DNA from: Gp6-AA40 sp032156805
GTDB taxonomy: Bacteria; Acidobacteriota; Vicinamibacteria; Vicinamibacterales; UBA2999
Length of the DNA: 7,319 nt
Assembly (NCBI GenBank): GCA_032156805.1
Contig: JALDXQ010000289.1
Location: 1 to 7,319 of the forward strand
Direction of reading: 5' to 3'
Within the stretch, counting starts at the first letter, position 1; each line of letters begins with the position of its first letter. Position numbers and translations under genes: made by a program. Below, piece by piece: positions 5,717 to 7,319 of this stretch. The notes under the pieces are model-generated. The model made no database searches. It had not been told where the DNA came from and saw only the letters and a program-made list of their open reading frames with translations.

Positions 5717-5765
5717 TCCCTGTGTCCTCTAGTGTCCGTCCTCGGTCCTTAGTTCACTGGCCTTA
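5717..5765. repeat. Short heptad array in the korA-korB spacer
   Basis: On the plus strand 7-bp units run in phase from 5724 to 5765: GTCCTCT, AGTGTCC, GTCCTCG, GTCCTTA, GTTCACT and GGCCTTA. On the coding strand the clear copies read AGAGGAC, CGAGGAC and TAAGGAC. The korA stop codon TAA is the first three bases of the last unit, and the AGAGGAC unit (5730-5724) provides the Shine-Dalgarno sequence of korB. The remaining ACAGGGA (5723-5717) is also seven bases and ends exactly at the ATG. The unit differs from the GGCTCTN unit of the other two gaps. No inverted arm is present. Because it is short and partly diverged, the call is less secure than for the other arrays. Confidence 0.55.
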
Positions 5766-7319
5766 GTCAACGGTCCGAATCCCGAACTCGGGTTCCCGGG
5801 GCGCCGGGCCTGGCTCTATCCCTTCTTGCTTCAGCAACTCCGTCGTGACGGAGCGTCCGTCGATCGGCAGTCCGGCGTAGTGACGGATGCTGCGCAGCTT
5901 GAGCACCCGCTGCGGCGTCAGATCGATCCGCAGCAGCGACATCATCTGCGCGTCACGATTCTGTTCGACGACGTAGACGTGGTCGTGGCGGTCGATGAAG
6001 TCGTTCAGCTCTTCGCTGAAGGGATACGCCCTGAGCCGCAGGTAAGAAGTGTTGATGCCGCTCTCCGCCTTCAGCTGATCACGCGACTCGACGATCGCCC
6101 AGTGCGACGTCCCGTAGGCGATGAGCCCGATGCCGCCTTCTGCCGCGAAGTCCACCTCCGGCTTCGGCATCATCTTTTTCGCCGTCTGGAATTTTCGCGA
6201 CAGCCGGTCGAGATTCTTGGTGTAGTCGTCGGCGCGCTCGCTGTAGAGCGCCTGCTCATTGTGTCCCGAGCCGCGCGCGAAGTACGAGGGCATTCCGTCG
6301 CCCGGAACCGAGCGGTAAGGGATGCCATCGCCTTCAACGTCGCGATACCGCCCGAACTGCCCGCCGAGCTTCTTCAGCGTCTCAGCGTCCAGCCGCTTGC
6401 CGCGCTTGAATGGCGCGGTCGGGTACTCGAACGGCTGTGCCATCCATGTGTTCATGCCGAGGTCGAGATCGGACATCACGAATACCGGCTGCTGCAGCTG
6501 CTCGGCCAGATCGAAGGCGTCCATCGCCATCGTGTAGCACTCGGTCACGGATGCCGGGAGGAGCAGCGGATGATTCGTATCGCCGTGCGAGAGGATTGCG
6601 GTCGAGAGGATGTCCTGCTGACCCGTACGAGTGGGAAGCCCCGTCGATGGTCCGGCGCGCTGGATGTCGAAAATCACTGCGGGGACTTCGGCGTAGTAGC
6701 CGAGGCCAGCGAACTCCGCCATCAGCGAGACGCCCGGTCCTGCCGTCGAGGTCATCGCCCGCGCACCCGCCCACCCGGCGCCAATCACCATTCCCAGTGC
6801 GGCCAGCTCGTCTTCCGCCTGCACGACTGCGTAGGTGGTCTTGCCGCTCTCGGAATCGCGGCGGTACTTCTTGAGATAGTCGATGAGCGCTTCGGGTAGA
6901 GAGGAAGAAGGCGTGATCGGATACCAGGCGACCACGGTGACGCCGGCCATCATGCAGCCGATGGCCGCCGCGGCATTGCCCTCGATGAGGATCATGCCCT
7001 GCGTCTTGTTCATCGGCTCGACGACAAAGGGATCCTGCTTGGTGAAGTTGGCCTCGGCGTAGTCGTAGCCGGCCTTGAGCGCCGACATGTTCAGCTCGAT
7101 CGCTTTCAGCTTCTTCCCGAGCTGCTTCTTGAGCGCCTTCTCCATCTGCCCCATGTCGACCGAGAGCAGCCGTGAGAGGGCACCGTCGTACACCATGTTC
7201 CGCACGAGCCGGCGCAGCTTCGCGTCGCTCGTGATGGGCTGCATCAGCTTGTCGAACGGGACCGGGTAGAAGACGAGGTCCTGGCGAAGCTCCTTCAGCT
7301 TCAGCGGCTCGTCGTAGAC
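5763..7319 (-). CDS. korA: 2-oxoglutarate (2-oxoacid):ferredoxin oxidoreductase, gamma-alpha fusion subunit, 5' end beyond window
   Basis: Partner of KorB: the alpha part binds substrate and CoA and shapes the ThDP site. The frame is open to the window edge and gives 518 residues. The internal Met at 7244 is not the start, because 25 in-frame codons precede it without a break. The first 75 or so residues look like the end of the fused gamma domain. The alpha domain then opens with LIEGNAAAAIGCMMAG (110-125), the substrate-loop motif YPITPSSS (133-140), QAEDELAALG (167-176), STAGPGVSLMAEFAG (191-205) and QRAGPSTGLPTRTGQQD (220-236). The gamma-alpha order and no separate gamma gene nearby match the two-subunit type known from Mycobacterium tuberculosis KorAB. 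The stop TAA (5765-5763) lies in a heptad unit 46 bp before korB. No ferredoxin gene is in the window. Confidence 0.95.
   Translation of the reverse strand, partial: VYDEPLKLKELRQDLVFYPVPFDKLMQPITSDAKLRRLVRNMVYDGALSRLLSVDMGQMEKALKKQLGKKLKAIELNMSALKAGYDYAEANFTKQDPFVVEPMNKTQGMILIEGNAAAAIGCMMAGVTVVAWYPITPSSSLPEALIDYLKKYRRDSESGKTTYAVVQAEDELAALGMVIGAGWAGARAMTSTAGPGVSLMAEFAGLGYYAEVPAVIFDIQRAGPSTGLPTRTGQQDILSTAILSHGDTNHPLLLPASVTECYTMAMDAFDLAEQLQQPVFVMSDLDLGMNTWMAQPFEYPTAPFKRGKRLDAETLKKLGGQFGRYRDVEGDGIPYRSVPGDGMPSYFARGSGHNEQALYSERADDYTKNLDRLSRKFQTAKKMMPKPEVDFAAEGGIGLIAYGTSHWAIVESRDQLKAESGINTSYLRLRAYPFSEELNDFIDRHDHVYVVEQNRDAQMMSLLRIDLTPQRVLKLRSIRHYAGLPIDGRSVTTELLKQEGIEPGPAPREPEFGIRTVD

Noticed and set aside
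4736..5752. Long plus-strand frame of 338 codons opposite korB
   Set aside because: It is the mirror of korB codon usage in GC-rich DNA. The product is Arg/Asp/Glu/His-rich with no domain, and korB has all its catalytic motifs on the other strand.
5826..6899. Long plus-strand frame of 357 codons opposite korA
   Set aside because: Same shadow effect; no motif or ribosome binding site, and the minus strand encodes conserved KorA blocks throughout.

Overview
The window is one co-directional block on the minus strand. Read in the direction of transcription, it starts inside korA at the right edge and runs korA (5' end outside the window) - korB - nuoA - nuoB - nuoC - nuoD - nuoH - nuoI - nuoJ (3' end outside the window). 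The sequence is GC-rich. No gene is supported on the plus strand, no RNA gene or mobile element is seen, and no gene-free stretch exceeds 300 bases. The largest gaps are korB-nuoA (183 bp), nuoD-nuoH (132 bp) and korA-korB (46 bp); every other junction overlaps or is 4 bp apart, as expected for one operon. No convincing promoter is visible, so the main promoter probably lies upstream of korA, outside the window.

Functionally, KorA (gamma-alpha fusion type) and KorB form a CoA-dependent 2-oxoglutarate (or related 2-oxoacid):ferredoxin oxidoreductase. The nuo genes encode the quinone and hydrogenase-like module (NuoB, C, D, I) and the start of the membrane arm (NuoA, H, J) of respiratory complex I. 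The genes for the NADH-oxidising module, nuoE, nuoF and nuoG, would normally sit between nuoD and nuoH. They are absent there, and their place holds only a short repeat element. The simplest reading is that KorAB makes reduced ferredoxin from a TCA-cycle 2-oxoacid and an NADH-module-less complex I passes these electrons to quinone. This is inference: nuoEFG could lie elsewhere in the genome.

The second notable layer is in the gaps. All three non-overlapping spacers are built of phased 7-bp units: GGCTCTN-like units in inverted arms at nuoD-nuoH and korB-nuoA, and GTCCTYR-like units at korA-korB. The arrays begin at or just after the upstream stop codon, run almost to the next start codon, and appear to supply or adjoin the purine-rich ribosome binding sequence.

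The organism is most likely a GC-rich, non-proteobacterial environmental bacterium. I favour Acidobacteriota (Vicinamibacteria-like), because of the fused KorA, the Nuo sequence style and the intergenic heptad arrays, which I associate from memory with that group. This assignment is tentative and could not be tested here.
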